DNA of 34,649 nt, from assembly GCA_900547725.1 (NCBI GenBank), contig URHR01000014.1:1-34649 (forward strand), read 5' to 3'. Every line of letters starts with the position of its first letter. Positions within the stretch are counted from its first letter, which is position 1. The notes beneath the pieces are model-generated. The model was given only the letters and a program-made list of their open reading frames with translations, had not been told where the DNA came from and did no database searches. Source of the DNA: an uncultured Eubacteriales bacterium. GTDB lineage: Bacteria; Bacillota; Clostridia; Oscillospirales; CAG-272. This document shows, one piece after another, positions 7,115 to 14,596 of the stretch. The position numbers and the translations under genes were made by a program.

Positions 7115-8488
7115 TCAGTTCCAGATTTCCTCATCGGTCGGGATCTTTGCGTCCTTGTTGTAAAGACCGATCTGAGAAACATTGATCAGATGCGTGTAGT
7201 TCAGGTTCTCGGAAATGCTGTTGTTTCCCCAGGAGCCGCAGCCCAGCGTGGTGGTCGGCGCAAAGCCGTTGTAAAGGCTTCCGCCCGCGCCCGTGGAGGA
7301 CGGCTGGTTGACAATCAGGCGGCTGACGGTCAGCTTCTCGCCTGCATACTTGATATGCTCCATATCGTGGCTGTGGAGGGAGGCGGTGTGCCCCTTGCCC
7401 TCGTAGTCGAGGTCGGTCTGCGCCATTCTCACGGCATCCTCAAAGGTATCGTATGCCGCCGTAATCATGACCGGGCACATCTTTTCGCGGCAGAGCGGCT
7501 CTCCGCGCCCGATGCTTCTTGCCTTGATGAGAATCATCTTGGTGTCGGCAGGAACTTCGACTCCGGCAAGCGCGGCGATGGTCTGCACGCTCTGACCGAC
7601 AACCCGACGGTTGATCGGACCGTTGTCCGGGAAGATGGCGTCGGCAAACTTCTTGGCTGTGTCGGCGTCCTCAACGTAGAACACATGATTCTGTTTGAAA
7701 ATATCGATTGCGCGGTCGAAGGATTCCTTCGGCAGCAGAACGCACTGCTCACCCGAGCAGATGATGCCGTTGTCGAAGATTCTGCCGCTGATGATCTTCG
7801 GAATGGCTTCTTCCAACTCCACGCCGCGATCCACAATGACCTGCACGTTGCCGGGTCCGACGCCCAGAGCCGGCTTGCCGCTCGAATATGCCGACTTGAC
7901 CATGCCCGCGCCGCCGGTTGCAACCACAACGTCCACGCTCTGCATCAGGGCATTGGTGGCATCGATGGAGGATTTCTCAACGGTCTGAATCAGATCAACC
8001 GGCGCGCCGAGCTTTGCAAGTTCCGCACGGAACAGATCCACCACATACTTGTTGACGTTCTGCGTTCTCGGGTGGGGCGCTACGATAATGGCGTTCTGTC
8101 CCTTGAGCGCGAACATCGCGTTGCACATCGGGGTCACAACCGGGTTGGTCACGGGGGTCACCGAGCCGACCACGCCTTTTGCTTTGGCAACGCGGATGAT
8201 GCCGATCTCCTTGTCCTCGCCGATGATGCCGACTGACTTCTTGCCCTTGAGGCTGTTCCAAATGCACTTGGACTTGCCGTGGCACTTGGCAACCTTATCG
8301 GCATAAACGCCCATGCCGCTCTCTTCGCAAGCCATTCTTGCCAGTTCCTCGGCGCGGTCATAGACCACCTTGCCAATGGCGCGGACGACCTCATCGGTCT
8401 TTTCCTGCGAGAAGGATTCAAACTCCTTCTGTGCGGCTCTTGCCTTTGCTACCATTTCATTGATCATAGTTACAACCTGTTCGTCCAT
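7115..8488 (-). CDS. sucD: CoA-acylating succinate-semialdehyde dehydrogenase
   Basis: The 457-residue product belongs to the CoA-dependent aldehyde dehydrogenase family (SucD/EutE/AdhE N-domain). VTPVTNPVVTPMCNAMFALK, HPRTQNVN, ATGGAGMVKSAYSSGKPA and GVGPGNVQ are typical, and the catalytic cysteine is C244 in DNGIICSGEQ. It reduces succinyl-CoA to succinate semialdehyde with release of CoA. It lies 36 bases after the CoA transferase and 13 bases before the 4-hydroxybutyrate dehydrogenase, which fixes the likely substrate; by sequence alone an acetaldehyde or butyraldehyde dehydrogenase would also fit. The start ATG at 8488 has a GGAAGCAGGAA-type site. Confidence 0.88.
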   Translation of the reverse strand: MDEQVVTMINEMVAKARAAQKEFESFSQEKTDEVVRAIGKVVYDRAEELARMACEESGMGVYADKVAKCHGKSKCIWNSLKGKKSVGIIGEDKEIGIIRVAKAKGVVGSVTPVTNPVVTPMCNAMFALKGQNAIIVAPHPRTQNVNKYVVDLFRAELAKLGAPVDLIQTVEKSSIDATNALMQSVDVVVATGGAGMVKSAYSSGKPALGVGPGNVQVIVDRGVELEEAIPKIISGRIFDNGIICSGEQCVLLPKESFDRAIDIFKQNHVFYVEDADTAKKFADAIFPDNGPINRRVVGQSVQTIAALAGVEVPADTKMILIKARSIGRGEPLCREKMCPVMITAAYDTFEDAVRMAQTDLDYEGKGHTASLHSHDMEHIKYAGEKLTVSRLIVNQPSSTGAGGSLYNGFAPTTTLGCGSWGNNSISENLNYTHLINVSQIGLYNKDAKIPTDEEIWN

Positions 8489-8524
8489 TTTTCCTGCTTC
8501 CTTTCAGAATTCTGTATTTGATAA

Positions 8525-10015
8525 TTATTGGAGGTACTTATTGAAATCCAGCGCCGCGCGCAGATCGATCGGATTTCCGCGGTACGCACAGGATTCGGTC
8601 GCGTTTTTGAGGTATTCCCTCAGGGCGGGGCGGAATTTGGGATGCGCGCAGTTTTCGATGATACAGTTTGCGCGGTCTATAGGGTCTAACCCGCGCAGAT
8701 CCGCAACGCCCTGTTCGGTAATCAGCGCGTGAATCTCGTGAATGGTGTGATCCACATGGCTGACGTGCGGAACAATACAGGAGAGCGTGCCGTTCTTCGC
8801 GGTCGACTTCGTGATGAAGATCGAAAGCCCCGCGTTCTGGCAGTAGTCGCCCGAACCGCCCACACCGTTCATTAGGCGCGAGCCGTCGATGTAAGAGGAA
8901 TTGGTGTTGCCGTAGAGATCGGCTTCGATCACCGTGTTGACCGCAATGACGCCGAGACGGCGGATGATTTCGGGATGGTTGCTGATCTCCTGCGGGCGCA
9001 GGATGATTTTATCGCGGTAGCGCTCGAAATCGCGGAAGAAGCTGTCGCGGCGGTCTGCCGAGATGGTCAGCGATGTGCCCGAAGCAAAGTCGACCTTGCC
9101 TGCGTCAATCAGATCAAACATGGAGTTCTGCAACACTTCGGAATAGACCGTCAGATGTCCGAAATCCGACTGCGCCAATCCTTCCAGCACGGCGTTGGAA
9201 ACGCTGCCCACGCCTGCCTGAAGCGGCGGGAGCGGGTTGCAGAGACGATCCGCCCGGACTTCGCTGTGCAGGAAATCAATCAGGTTTGCCGCCATCTGCC
9301 GGAACTCGTCATCCACAGGGGAGACGATTCGCCCGTTGTCGGGAATGTTGCTCTCCACCACGGCTACCACCTTTGTGGGGTCTACCTTGATATAGGGCGT
9401 TCCGATGCGGTCGCTGACGCGCTCAATCGGAATCGGTTTGGTGTGCGGCGGGCGGGCAGGGGAGTAGACATCGTGAACACCCTCCATGCAGGCGGGGACA
9501 TAGGTGTTGACCTCGATGATGACCTGTTTGGCGCATTCCGCGTAGATGTTGGAGGTGCCGACCGAGGTTGTGGGGATGATGTTGCCGTTCTCGTCAATGG
9601 CGGTTGCTTCGATAATCGCCACATCCACCGGGCGCAGGAACTTGTTCTTGACCCAAACGGGCATCTGCCCGAGTGGCACGTCATGGTAGGAGACCTCGCC
9701 CGCATTGATCGCGTTCCGCAGATCCTTGTTGGTCTGGTAGGGCATCCGTGCCCGGAAAGCGCCGACCCGCGCCAATTCGCCGTCGAATTCCTCGCCGAGA
9801 GACGCGCCGGAATACACGGTCAGGTCAAGTTTTTCGCCCTTCCGCGCCCGGTCGGCAAGGACGCCCGCAACTGCTTTCGGGTAGCCGGCGATGGTAAACC
9901 CGCTGACCCCCAGTACCATGCCGGGGCGGATGAAGGTTGCCGCGTCCTCGGCGCTCATCACACGCCCGAGATAGCCGCTGTAGCGGATGCGGCTCAAAAA
10001 TTCACTGTTGTTCAT
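8525..10015 (-). CDS. cat1: Succinyl-CoA:acetate CoA-transferase (Cat1/AarC type)
   Basis: The 496-residue product is a class I CoA transferase of the acetyl-CoA hydrolase/transferase family, and its length matches Cat1/AarC rather than the shorter 4-hydroxybutyrate CoA-transferase. Landmarks are GMVLGVSGFTIAGYPKAV, LTVYSGASLG, QAGVGSVSNAVLEGL, YSEVLQ (E293 is the likely catalytic glutamate, near AarC E294), NTVIEADLYGNTNS and GVGGSGDYCQNAGLSIF. It would activate succinate using acetyl-CoA, feeding SucD. It overlaps the MATE gene by 14 bases, so translation is probably coupled. No gene for the later steps from 4-hydroxybutyrate to butyrate (AbfT, AbfD) is present here. Confidence 0.9.
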   Translation of the reverse strand: MNNSEFLSRIRYSGYLGRVMSAEDAATFIRPGMVLGVSGFTIAGYPKAVAGVLADRARKGEKLDLTVYSGASLGEEFDGELARVGAFRARMPYQTNKDLRNAINAGEVSYHDVPLGQMPVWVKNKFLRPVDVAIIEATAIDENGNIIPTTSVGTSNIYAECAKQVIIEVNTYVPACMEGVHDVYSPARPPHTKPIPIERVSDRIGTPYIKVDPTKVVAVVESNIPDNGRIVSPVDDEFRQMAANLIDFLHSEVRADRLCNPLPPLQAGVGSVSNAVLEGLAQSDFGHLTVYSEVLQNSMFDLIDAGKVDFASGTSLTISADRRDSFFRDFERYRDKIILRPQEISNHPEIIRRLGVIAVNTVIEADLYGNTNSSYIDGSRLMNGVGGSGDYCQNAGLSIFITKSTAKNGTLSCIVPHVSHVDHTIHEIHALITEQGVADLRGLDPIDRANCIIENCAHPKFRPALREYLKNATESCAYRGNPIDLRAALDFNKYLQ

Positions 10016-11366
10016 ATGCCGGATCTCCTGTTCTCTGTTGCTTTTGTCCCCATTTGACGGTTACATAGAATAGAATGGAAAGGATTGCCGCAATCGTCCA
10101 ACCGATCGGCCACGAGAGCCAGATGCCCGTTGTGCCGAGTGCGGTGCGCGAAAGAATTTCCGCCAGCGCCACGCGCAGAACCAGATCGGTAAAGGTTGCG
10201 ATCATGAATTTCTTCATCATGCCCGCGCCGCGCAGAATGCCGTCCGACACCAGTTTTGCCGCCACCACAAAGTAGAACGGCGAAACGATGCGCAAAAAGA
10301 GTACGCCCGTGTCCATTGCCGCGCCCGTTGGACTTTCCAAAAAGATGTACACAAGCCATTTTCCCGCAAATTCATAAAGCAGAACCAACGGGATGCAGAG
10401 CGCCCAGACCAACTTCAGCCCCGCGCGGAAGCCCGCCTTGATGCGGTTGTATTTCGCCGCGCCGAGGTTCTGCGCCGTGAAGTTGGAAATACCGTTTCCG
10501 AGCGTGGTCAGAGAGGTGATGACCATGTTGTTCAGCTTGACCGAGGCGGAGTAGCCCGCCATGACAGCCGGACCGAATCCGTTGATGACGCTCTGAATCA
10601 CGATGTTGCCAACCGAGATGAAGCTCTGCTGCAGGATGCTCGGCACCGCAACCACCGCAAAGCAGCCGAACTGTTGCCATGAGAAAATCTGCATTTTTCC
10701 TTCCGTCCGGATTTTGCGGAACCGGCGGAAAACCACCACCAGCGCCAGCACACAGCTGATGCCCTGGCAGAGGAAAGTTGCCCATGCAACGCCCGCCACG
10801 CCCATATCGAACGCGGTGACAAAGAGGATGTCCACGCCGATGTTGGAGAGCGACGAGCAGGCAAGGAAGAGAAAAGGTGTTTTGGAGTCGCCAAGCGCCG
10901 AGAAGATGCCGGTTGCGACATTATAAAGGAAAACGAAGGGCAGACCGAGGATGTAAATGTCCAGGTAGAGTTTGGAATCTGCAAAAACCGCATCGGGGGT
11001 TTTAATCAGACGCAACAGCCCGTTGCAAAAGATCATGCCGACCGCCATCAGAACTGCGCAGATAACCGTGCTGGAGATCAGCGATGTGTAAACTGCGGTT
11101 TTGAGATCTTTGTACCGCTTTGCGCCGAACAGCTGTGCCGCCAGAACCGAGCAACCGATGTTGCAACCGAACGCGAACGCAATGAAGATCAGCGTAATTT
11201 CATAACTGTTTCCAACCGCAGCCAACGCATTGTCGCCGATGAATTTGCCCGCGACAAAGCTGTCGGCAATGTTATAAAGCTGCTGAAAGATGATGCTGCC
11301 GAACAGGGGAAGGCAAAACCTGCACAGGACGCTTTCCGGTTTTCCGACCGTCAGATCCTTGTTCAT
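10002..11366 (-). CDS. MATE family efflux transporter
   Basis: A 454-residue polytopic membrane protein with about twelve hydrophobic segments. It starts with the MATE pattern PLFGSIIFQQLYNIADSFVAGKFIGDNALAAVGNSYE and carries the second-half counterpart around QSFISVGNIVIQSVINGFGP and NGISNFTAQNLGA. MATE proteins export organic compounds by Na+ or H+ antiport. It overlaps the small membrane protein gene upstream (ATGA) and cat1 downstream, so it belongs to the succinate operon. Exporting a pathway product or toxic intermediate is an attractive but unproved role. Confidence 0.92.
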   Translation of the reverse strand: MNKDLTVGKPESVLCRFCLPLFGSIIFQQLYNIADSFVAGKFIGDNALAAVGNSYEITLIFIAFAFGCNIGCSVLAAQLFGAKRYKDLKTAVYTSLISSTVICAVLMAVGMIFCNGLLRLIKTPDAVFADSKLYLDIYILGLPFVFLYNVATGIFSALGDSKTPFLFLACSSLSNIGVDILFVTAFDMGVAGVAWATFLCQGISCVLALVVVFRRFRKIRTEGKMQIFSWQQFGCFAVVAVPSILQQSFISVGNIVIQSVINGFGPAVMAGYSASVKLNNMVITSLTTLGNGISNFTAQNLGAAKYNRIKAGFRAGLKLVWALCIPLVLLYEFAGKWLVYIFLESPTGAAMDTGVLFLRIVSPFYFVVAAKLVSDGILRGAGMMKKFMIATFTDLVLRVALAEILSRTALGTTGIWLSWPIGWTIAAILSILFYVTVKWGQKQQRTGDPAYEQQ

Positions 11367-11635
11367 TTGCCGCTGCCCTCCGATTTCTTACCGGGGAAGG
11401 TAAAGAGGAACGCCGAGTAGGAAAGAATGAAGCCGAGCGCGTCGGGAATGACGAACGCGTTAATCCCGCGCATCCCTGCGGCAATGGTTCCGAACACAAA
11501 CCCAAGCCCGACGGTTGCGGAGAGCAGCCGCGCGCCGGGAATCCGTTTGCCGCTTTTGCGGATCAGGGTGAAAAGCAGAATCGCCATGCCAATGTCGATG
11601 CAGATATCCGTAATCAGTTCCAAAGCAAGTTCCAT
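11363..11635 (-). CDS. Small integral membrane protein of unknown function
   Basis: The 90-residue protein (MELALELITDICIDIG...) has about three hydrophobic helices and a basic, Gly/Ser-rich C-terminus. I do not recognise a family. The ATG at 11635 has a GAGGTG site six bases upstream; an upstream start at 11674 would overlap the kinase-like gene and lacks such a site. It sits between the kinase-like gene (10-base gap) and the MATE gene (4-base overlap), so its translation is coupled to the transporter, and a partner or regulatory role is possible. Confidence 0.75.
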   Translation of the reverse strand: MELALELITDICIDIGMAILLFTLIRKSGKRIPGARLLSATVGLGFVFGTIAAGMRGINAFVIPDALGFILSYSAFLFTFPGKKSEGSGK

Positions 11636-11645
11636 TTCAAACACC

Positions 11646-12260
11646 TCACATTTTGTCGGTGACCGCTTTCGCAATCACATCCGCCGTACCATCGATTCCG
11701 TAGCGGCTCGAAGAAACCATCAGATCATAGCTTGCAACATCGCCCCACGGCGTGTCGGAATAGAAATCAAAGTATTTTTTGCGCATCCGATCCACCTTTT
11801 CCACTTTGCGCATTGCCGCCTTCGTGCCGATGCCGCACCGCTCGGCAATCCGCTCCGCACGATCTTCCATGTCCGCATAAACAAAGACTGAAAGCACATC
11901 GTAGCCTGCGCCCCGCAGGATGGAGGATGCGCAACGCCCGATGATGACGCATGGACCTTTTTTCGCAAGCTCGAGAATTGTCTTGCTCTCTGCCTCAAAC
12001 ACGCGCTGCTTTTCGGAGTAGAACATCTCGCCCATCGTTGCGGTGTCCGCAAACGGGTTGCCCGATACCGCGAGCGAAAGCCCGATCGGCTTTTCCTCAT
12101 CGGCTGCCACGGTCTCCGGGGACATCCCCGTTTCGCGCGCCGCCCGGGAGATCAGAAGCTTGTCGTAGCAAACCACACCGAGCCGCCCTGCCAGCTTCTC
12201 ACCGATCTCGCGCCCGCCGCTTCCGTACTGCCTTCCGATGCAGATGATTGTGCTTTTCAT
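11646..12260 (-). CDS. Cytidylate kinase-like family protein
   Basis: The 204-residue product begins with a P-loop-like GRQYGSGGREIGEKLA (residues 9-24), followed by YDKLLI, a central GPCVIIGRCASSIL, and an Arg-rich lid region (DRMRKKYFDFYSDTPWGD). This is the Cytidylate_kin2 (AAA-like kinase) family common in anaerobic Firmicutes and distinct from housekeeping Cmk. Substrate unknown; several relatives occur as fusions or neighbours of membrane transport genes. It is the first gene of the six-gene operon and lies directly under the overlapping divergent promoter. Confidence 0.87.
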   Translation of the reverse strand: MKSTIICIGRQYGSGGREIGEKLAGRLGVVCYDKLLISRAARETGMSPETVAADEEKPIGLSLAVSGNPFADTATMGEMFYSEKQRVFEAESKTILELAKKGPCVIIGRCASSILRGAGYDVLSVFVYADMEDRAERIAERCGIGTKAAMRKVEKVDRMRKKYFDFYSDTPWGDVASYDLMVSSSRYGIDGTADVIAKAVTDKM

Positions 12261-12289
12261 TTTTTGTTCCTTCTCTCGATTGAAAAGTT

Positions 12290-12314
12290 ACAGAATCGTA
12301 CTTGACTTTTCTGT
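12290..12314. promoter_or_regulatory. Dyad, candidate LysR-type operator
   Basis: ACAGAA (12290-12295) and TTCTGT (12309-12314) are inverted around 13 bases. The dyad covers the -35 box of the lysR promoter and lies just downstream of the minus-strand start site. Size and position fit a LysR-family site, but many LTTR sites are T-N11-A, so this is tentative. Confidence 0.4.
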
Positions 12315-12330
12315 ACGCGTATAGTATAAT
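12302..12330 (+). promoter_or_regulatory. lysR promoter
   Basis: -35 TTGACT (12302-12307), a 17-base spacer and -10 TATAAT (12325-12330). The leader to the ATG at 12408 is about 70 bases. Its -10 overlaps the -10 of the opposing promoter. Confidence 0.7.
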
Positions 12331-12351
12331 CCAAATGTCGGTATGTGTAAA
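12323..12351 (-). promoter_or_regulatory. Promoter of the kinase-MATE-cat1-sucD-4hbD operon
   Basis: Minus-strand -35 TTTACA (12346-12351), 17-base spacer, -10 TATACT (12323-12328). It shares four bases of its -10 with the lysR -10, so the two promoters cannot easily be occupied together. Confidence 0.65.
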
Positions 12352-12407
12352 ATCTTTTATTTATATGGTTGTCATGTCAAGAATGAATCGCAGAAGGAGA
12401 AAACGGG

Positions 12408-13301
12408 ATGTACATCAGTTATGATTATTACCGGATATTTTATTATGTAGCGAAATACGGGAACATCACGCAGGCGGCAAAGATTCTGCTCAACAACCAA
12501 CCCAACCTGACCCGCGCCATTAAAACGCTGGAGAGTGAACTGGGGTGCCCGCTGTTCATCCGAAACAACCGCGGCATGAAGCTGACCCCCGAGGGCGAGC
12601 GGCTGTTTGAGCATATCCGCATCGCATTTGAGAATATCGAGGCGGGGGAGGCGGAAATCATTGAAAGCCGCAATCTGGAAAAGGGGACGGTCTTTGTTGC
12701 GGCAAGCGAGGTCGCCCTGCATTGCGTCCTGCTCCCCGTTCTGAAGCAGTACCGCACGCTCTACCCCGGAATCCGACTTAAAATCAGCAACCATTCCACC
12801 CCACAGGCGGTGGACGCCATCAAAAACGGCATTGCGGACATTGCCGTTGTGACCACTCCGACTCTGCCGTCTGCCATGACCGAGGAGGTGACCGTGCGGA
12901 AATTTCATGAGGTTGCGGTCTGCAGCGCCGCATTTTCGGAACTGTTGGGGGAGAAGGTCGGCTTCGCGGAACTGCTCAGCTACCCCATGATCTCGCTTGG
13001 AACGCAGACCAAATCCTTTGAGCTGTATTCGGAATTTTTTGCAGAGGAGGGACTGCACTACCACCCCGAAACCGAAGCGGCAACGGCAGACCAGATTCTG
13101 CCGATGGTCAAAGCCGACCTCGGCATCGGATTTATCCCAAGGGAATTTCTTCAGGGTGTGGAGGGCGTTTTCGTCATCGAGACCGAAAAGTCGCTCCCCG
13201 AGCGTGAAATACGCATCGTGAAGCGGCATGAACAGACCCTCAGCATCGCGGCAAAGGAACTGGAACGCCTGATTCTGAAACCGCAGGGGACGCAGATGTA
13301 A
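12408..13301 (+). CDS. LysR family transcriptional regulator
   Basis: The 297-residue product has the LysR winged HTH in the first ~60 residues (YYVAKYGNITQAAKILLNNQ, LTRAIKTLESELGCPLFIRN) and a C-terminal periplasmic-binding-like effector domain. It is divergent from the succinate/4-hydroxybutyrate operon across overlapping promoters, so it most likely controls that operon and itself. The effector is unknown; succinate, a CoA ester or 4-hydroxybutyrate are guesses. The start is preceded by AGAAGGAG. Confidence 0.93.
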   Translation: MYISYDYYRIFYYVAKYGNITQAAKILLNNQPNLTRAIKTLESELGCPLFIRNNRGMKLTPEGERLFEHIRIAFENIEAGEAEIIESRNLEKGTVFVAASEVALHCVLLPVLKQYRTLYPGIRLKISNHSTPQAVDAIKNGIADIAVVTTPTLPSAMTEEVTVRKFHEVAVCSAAFSELLGEKVGFAELLSYPMISLGTQTKSFELYSEFFAEEGLHYHPETEAATADQILPMVKADLGIGFIPREFLQGVEGVFVIETEKSLPEREIRIVKRHEQTLSIAAKELERLILKPQGTQM

Positions 13302-13398
13302 AAGAGAAACAGCTCCATTCGGCATGATTCGTTCTCATGCGTAAGCAGGAGAACGCCGCGGGGGCGTGCGCGTCCGCGGCGGGGTCACACCGTTTGGT

Positions 13399-13423
13399 AA
13401 AGCCGACCGGAAGGGCGGTTTTT
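13399..13423 (+). terminator. Weak terminator after lysR
   Basis: A 10-bp stem with one A-G mismatch, GGAA loop (13409-13412) and run of T (13419-13423), about 100 bases after the lysR stop. The GC-rich palindrome GCCGCGG...CCGCGGC lies shortly before it. Confidence 0.4.
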
Positions 13424-13523
13424 GGGGTATTTTCGGCATGTTGCGGAAGTCTCTGCGATGTCGTGCCGCGATGTCGGAAACGATCTTGTTACGGGGTCGG
13501 AATGATGTCGGAAAGAAGGGAAA

Positions 13524-13880
13524 ATGAAAGCGGTAAAAGACAAAATCCGGTTTGCCTTGTGGCTGAAACCGGATACAATGGAAAAGATACGGGCAGCCTC
13601 TGCGCAGGACGATTGCGGGAGCCTGTCCGAATTTATTGAAAAGGCGGTGCTTGTATACCTCGGTTACCTTAGCGCGGGGGAGAACGCCACCTTTCTGCCG
13701 GGCGCATTCCTGTCCACCATGAAAGGCATCGTTGCCGAAAGTGATCACCGTCATGCGTCCATGCTGTTCAAGCTGTCGGTGGAGATGGCGATGCTGATGA
13801 ATATCGTTGTGGCAATGCAGGATATTCTACCAACAAAACCTCCCGTCCCGCGCGGTAACCGTCTACCTCTACCTCCGTGA
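13524..13880 (+). CDS. Ribbon-helix-helix-like mobile-element protein, fused out of frame at its C-terminus
   Basis: The 118-residue product begins with an RHH-like region (KDKIRFALWLKPDTMEKI, then SLSEFIEKAVLVYLGYL) and continues TMKGIVAESDHRH...LFKLSVEMAMLMNIVVAM, a pattern I associate with small accessory proteins of Clostridial conjugative elements. From about residue 99 (ILPTKPPVPRGNRLP) the sequence no longer looks like that family; it is the out-of-frame reading of a helix-turn-helix gene (13807-14064). A deletion has probably joined two genes. GAAGGG precedes the ATG, so it may still be expressed. Direct repeats of GATGTCGGAAA (13460s-13510s) upstream could be its operator. Confidence 0.6.
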   Translation: MKAVKDKIRFALWLKPDTMEKIRAASAQDDCGSLSEFIEKAVLVYLGYLSAGENATFLPGAFLSTMKGIVAESDHRHASMLFKLSVEMAMLMNIVVAMQDILPTKPPVPRGNRLPLPP

Positions 13881-14064
13881 GCGAAGCAACAAGGACGGTA
13901 CTTGCTTTCCGTCCATTCTGACCGTTTCCCGCGACACAGGTCTGTCCGAAGCCACCGTCAAGCGCGCCATCCAGGACCTCATCGCCGCCGGCTGGCTGCA
14001 AAAAGAACCCCGTCTCCGAAGAAACGGGGCAAGGAGCAGTAATCTGTACCTGCTGAAGCATTAA
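13807..14064 (+). pseudogene. Helix-turn-helix protein lacking its own start (element remnant)
   Basis: The readable part (FYQQNLPSRAVTVYLYLRER, then GTCFPSILTVSRDTGLSEAT, VKRAIQDLIAAGWLQKEPR, SSNLYLLK) is a full winged helix-turn-helix of the kind encoded in Clostridial integrative elements. The frame has no ATG and no ribosome site of its own; it begins inside the RHH gene at a TTG. It was therefore either left-truncated by the deletion that made the junction near 13820, or is read by frameshifting. Calling it a remnant is an inference. Confidence 0.55.
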
Positions 14065-14424
14065 AAATGGGGAGAGAAAACGCGGGGGGTAGTTGCAAAA
14101 AACAATTTTCCTGCCAAGACGGAACTCTGCCTATCCGCTGACCCCTGTCCCGGTTCACCGTGAGCGGGGAAAGGGAAGGAACCACTTGAAGGGATACGGT
14201 TGGGGAAATATAAATCATCTGTAAAAATGATTCTTCGGATTATGGGGCTGTGAAGTATACCCCTGCGGGTTGCGGATCGTGATTTTGATTTCCATTTCGG
14301 CGTTTGCGGTATCTATGGATACGATTTCCGGTTATGGGGACATGGTGTGCGCGAGGCTGATTTCTTCGCCGATTGTGGCTCTCCGGGAAACTTTAACGGG
14401 CGGGAGACGGTCACGGGGGATACC
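14065..14424. other. Gene-free stretch between mobile-element remnant and MITE
   Basis: No open frame here looks like a protein: the short frames are not preceded by ribosome sites and show no recognisable motif. The only visible structure is a few short GC-rich inverted repeats (for example CCCCTG-N-CGGG near 14260). It is probably decayed mobile-element DNA, given its neighbours on both sides. Confidence 0.5.
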
Positions 14425-14596
14425 TTAAGGCAATACCGCGCAATTCGCGATTGGCGCACTCGCTCGCGCCTTTTTCGTGATCCTTCACAAAAATCCTGTA
14501 GCTCAGCTACAGGCAAGGATTTTTGTATCGTCTAACGAAAAAATCGACTCTGCAAGTTGTGATTCGCACCATCGGAATTGCGTGGTGTTGCCTTAA
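14425..14596. mobile_element. MITE-like element, 172 bp, with 22-bp terminal inverted repeats
   Basis: The left end (14425-14446, beginning TTAAGGCAATACC) and right end (14575-14596, ending GGTGTTGCCTTAA) are inverted repeats that match at 20 of 22 positions. Both ends carry TTAA, which may be the duplicated target. Inside are GGCGC/GCGCC and a strong nested hairpin, CAAAAATCC with GGATTTTTG enclosing CCTGTAGCT-C-AGCTACAGG (14490-14526). No ORF is long enough for a transposase, so this would be a non-autonomous element. Its right end contains the TAA stop codon of the regulator gene (14593-14595). Confidence 0.7.

Noticed and set aside
7052..8236. Plus-strand frame of 394 codons opposite sucD and 4hbD
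   Set aside because: Antisense shadow; sucD and 4hbD have intact catalytic residues and ribosome sites.
13460..13515. Iteron-like repeats of GATGTCGGAA suggesting a replication origin
   Set aside because: Only two or three imperfect copies are present and there is no replication gene; an operator or chance repeat is more likely.
14065..14424. A coding remnant with a hydrophobic reading frame near 14275-14420
   Set aside because: The frame shows no recognisable motif, lacks a start and ribosome site, and competes with an equally open alternative frame.
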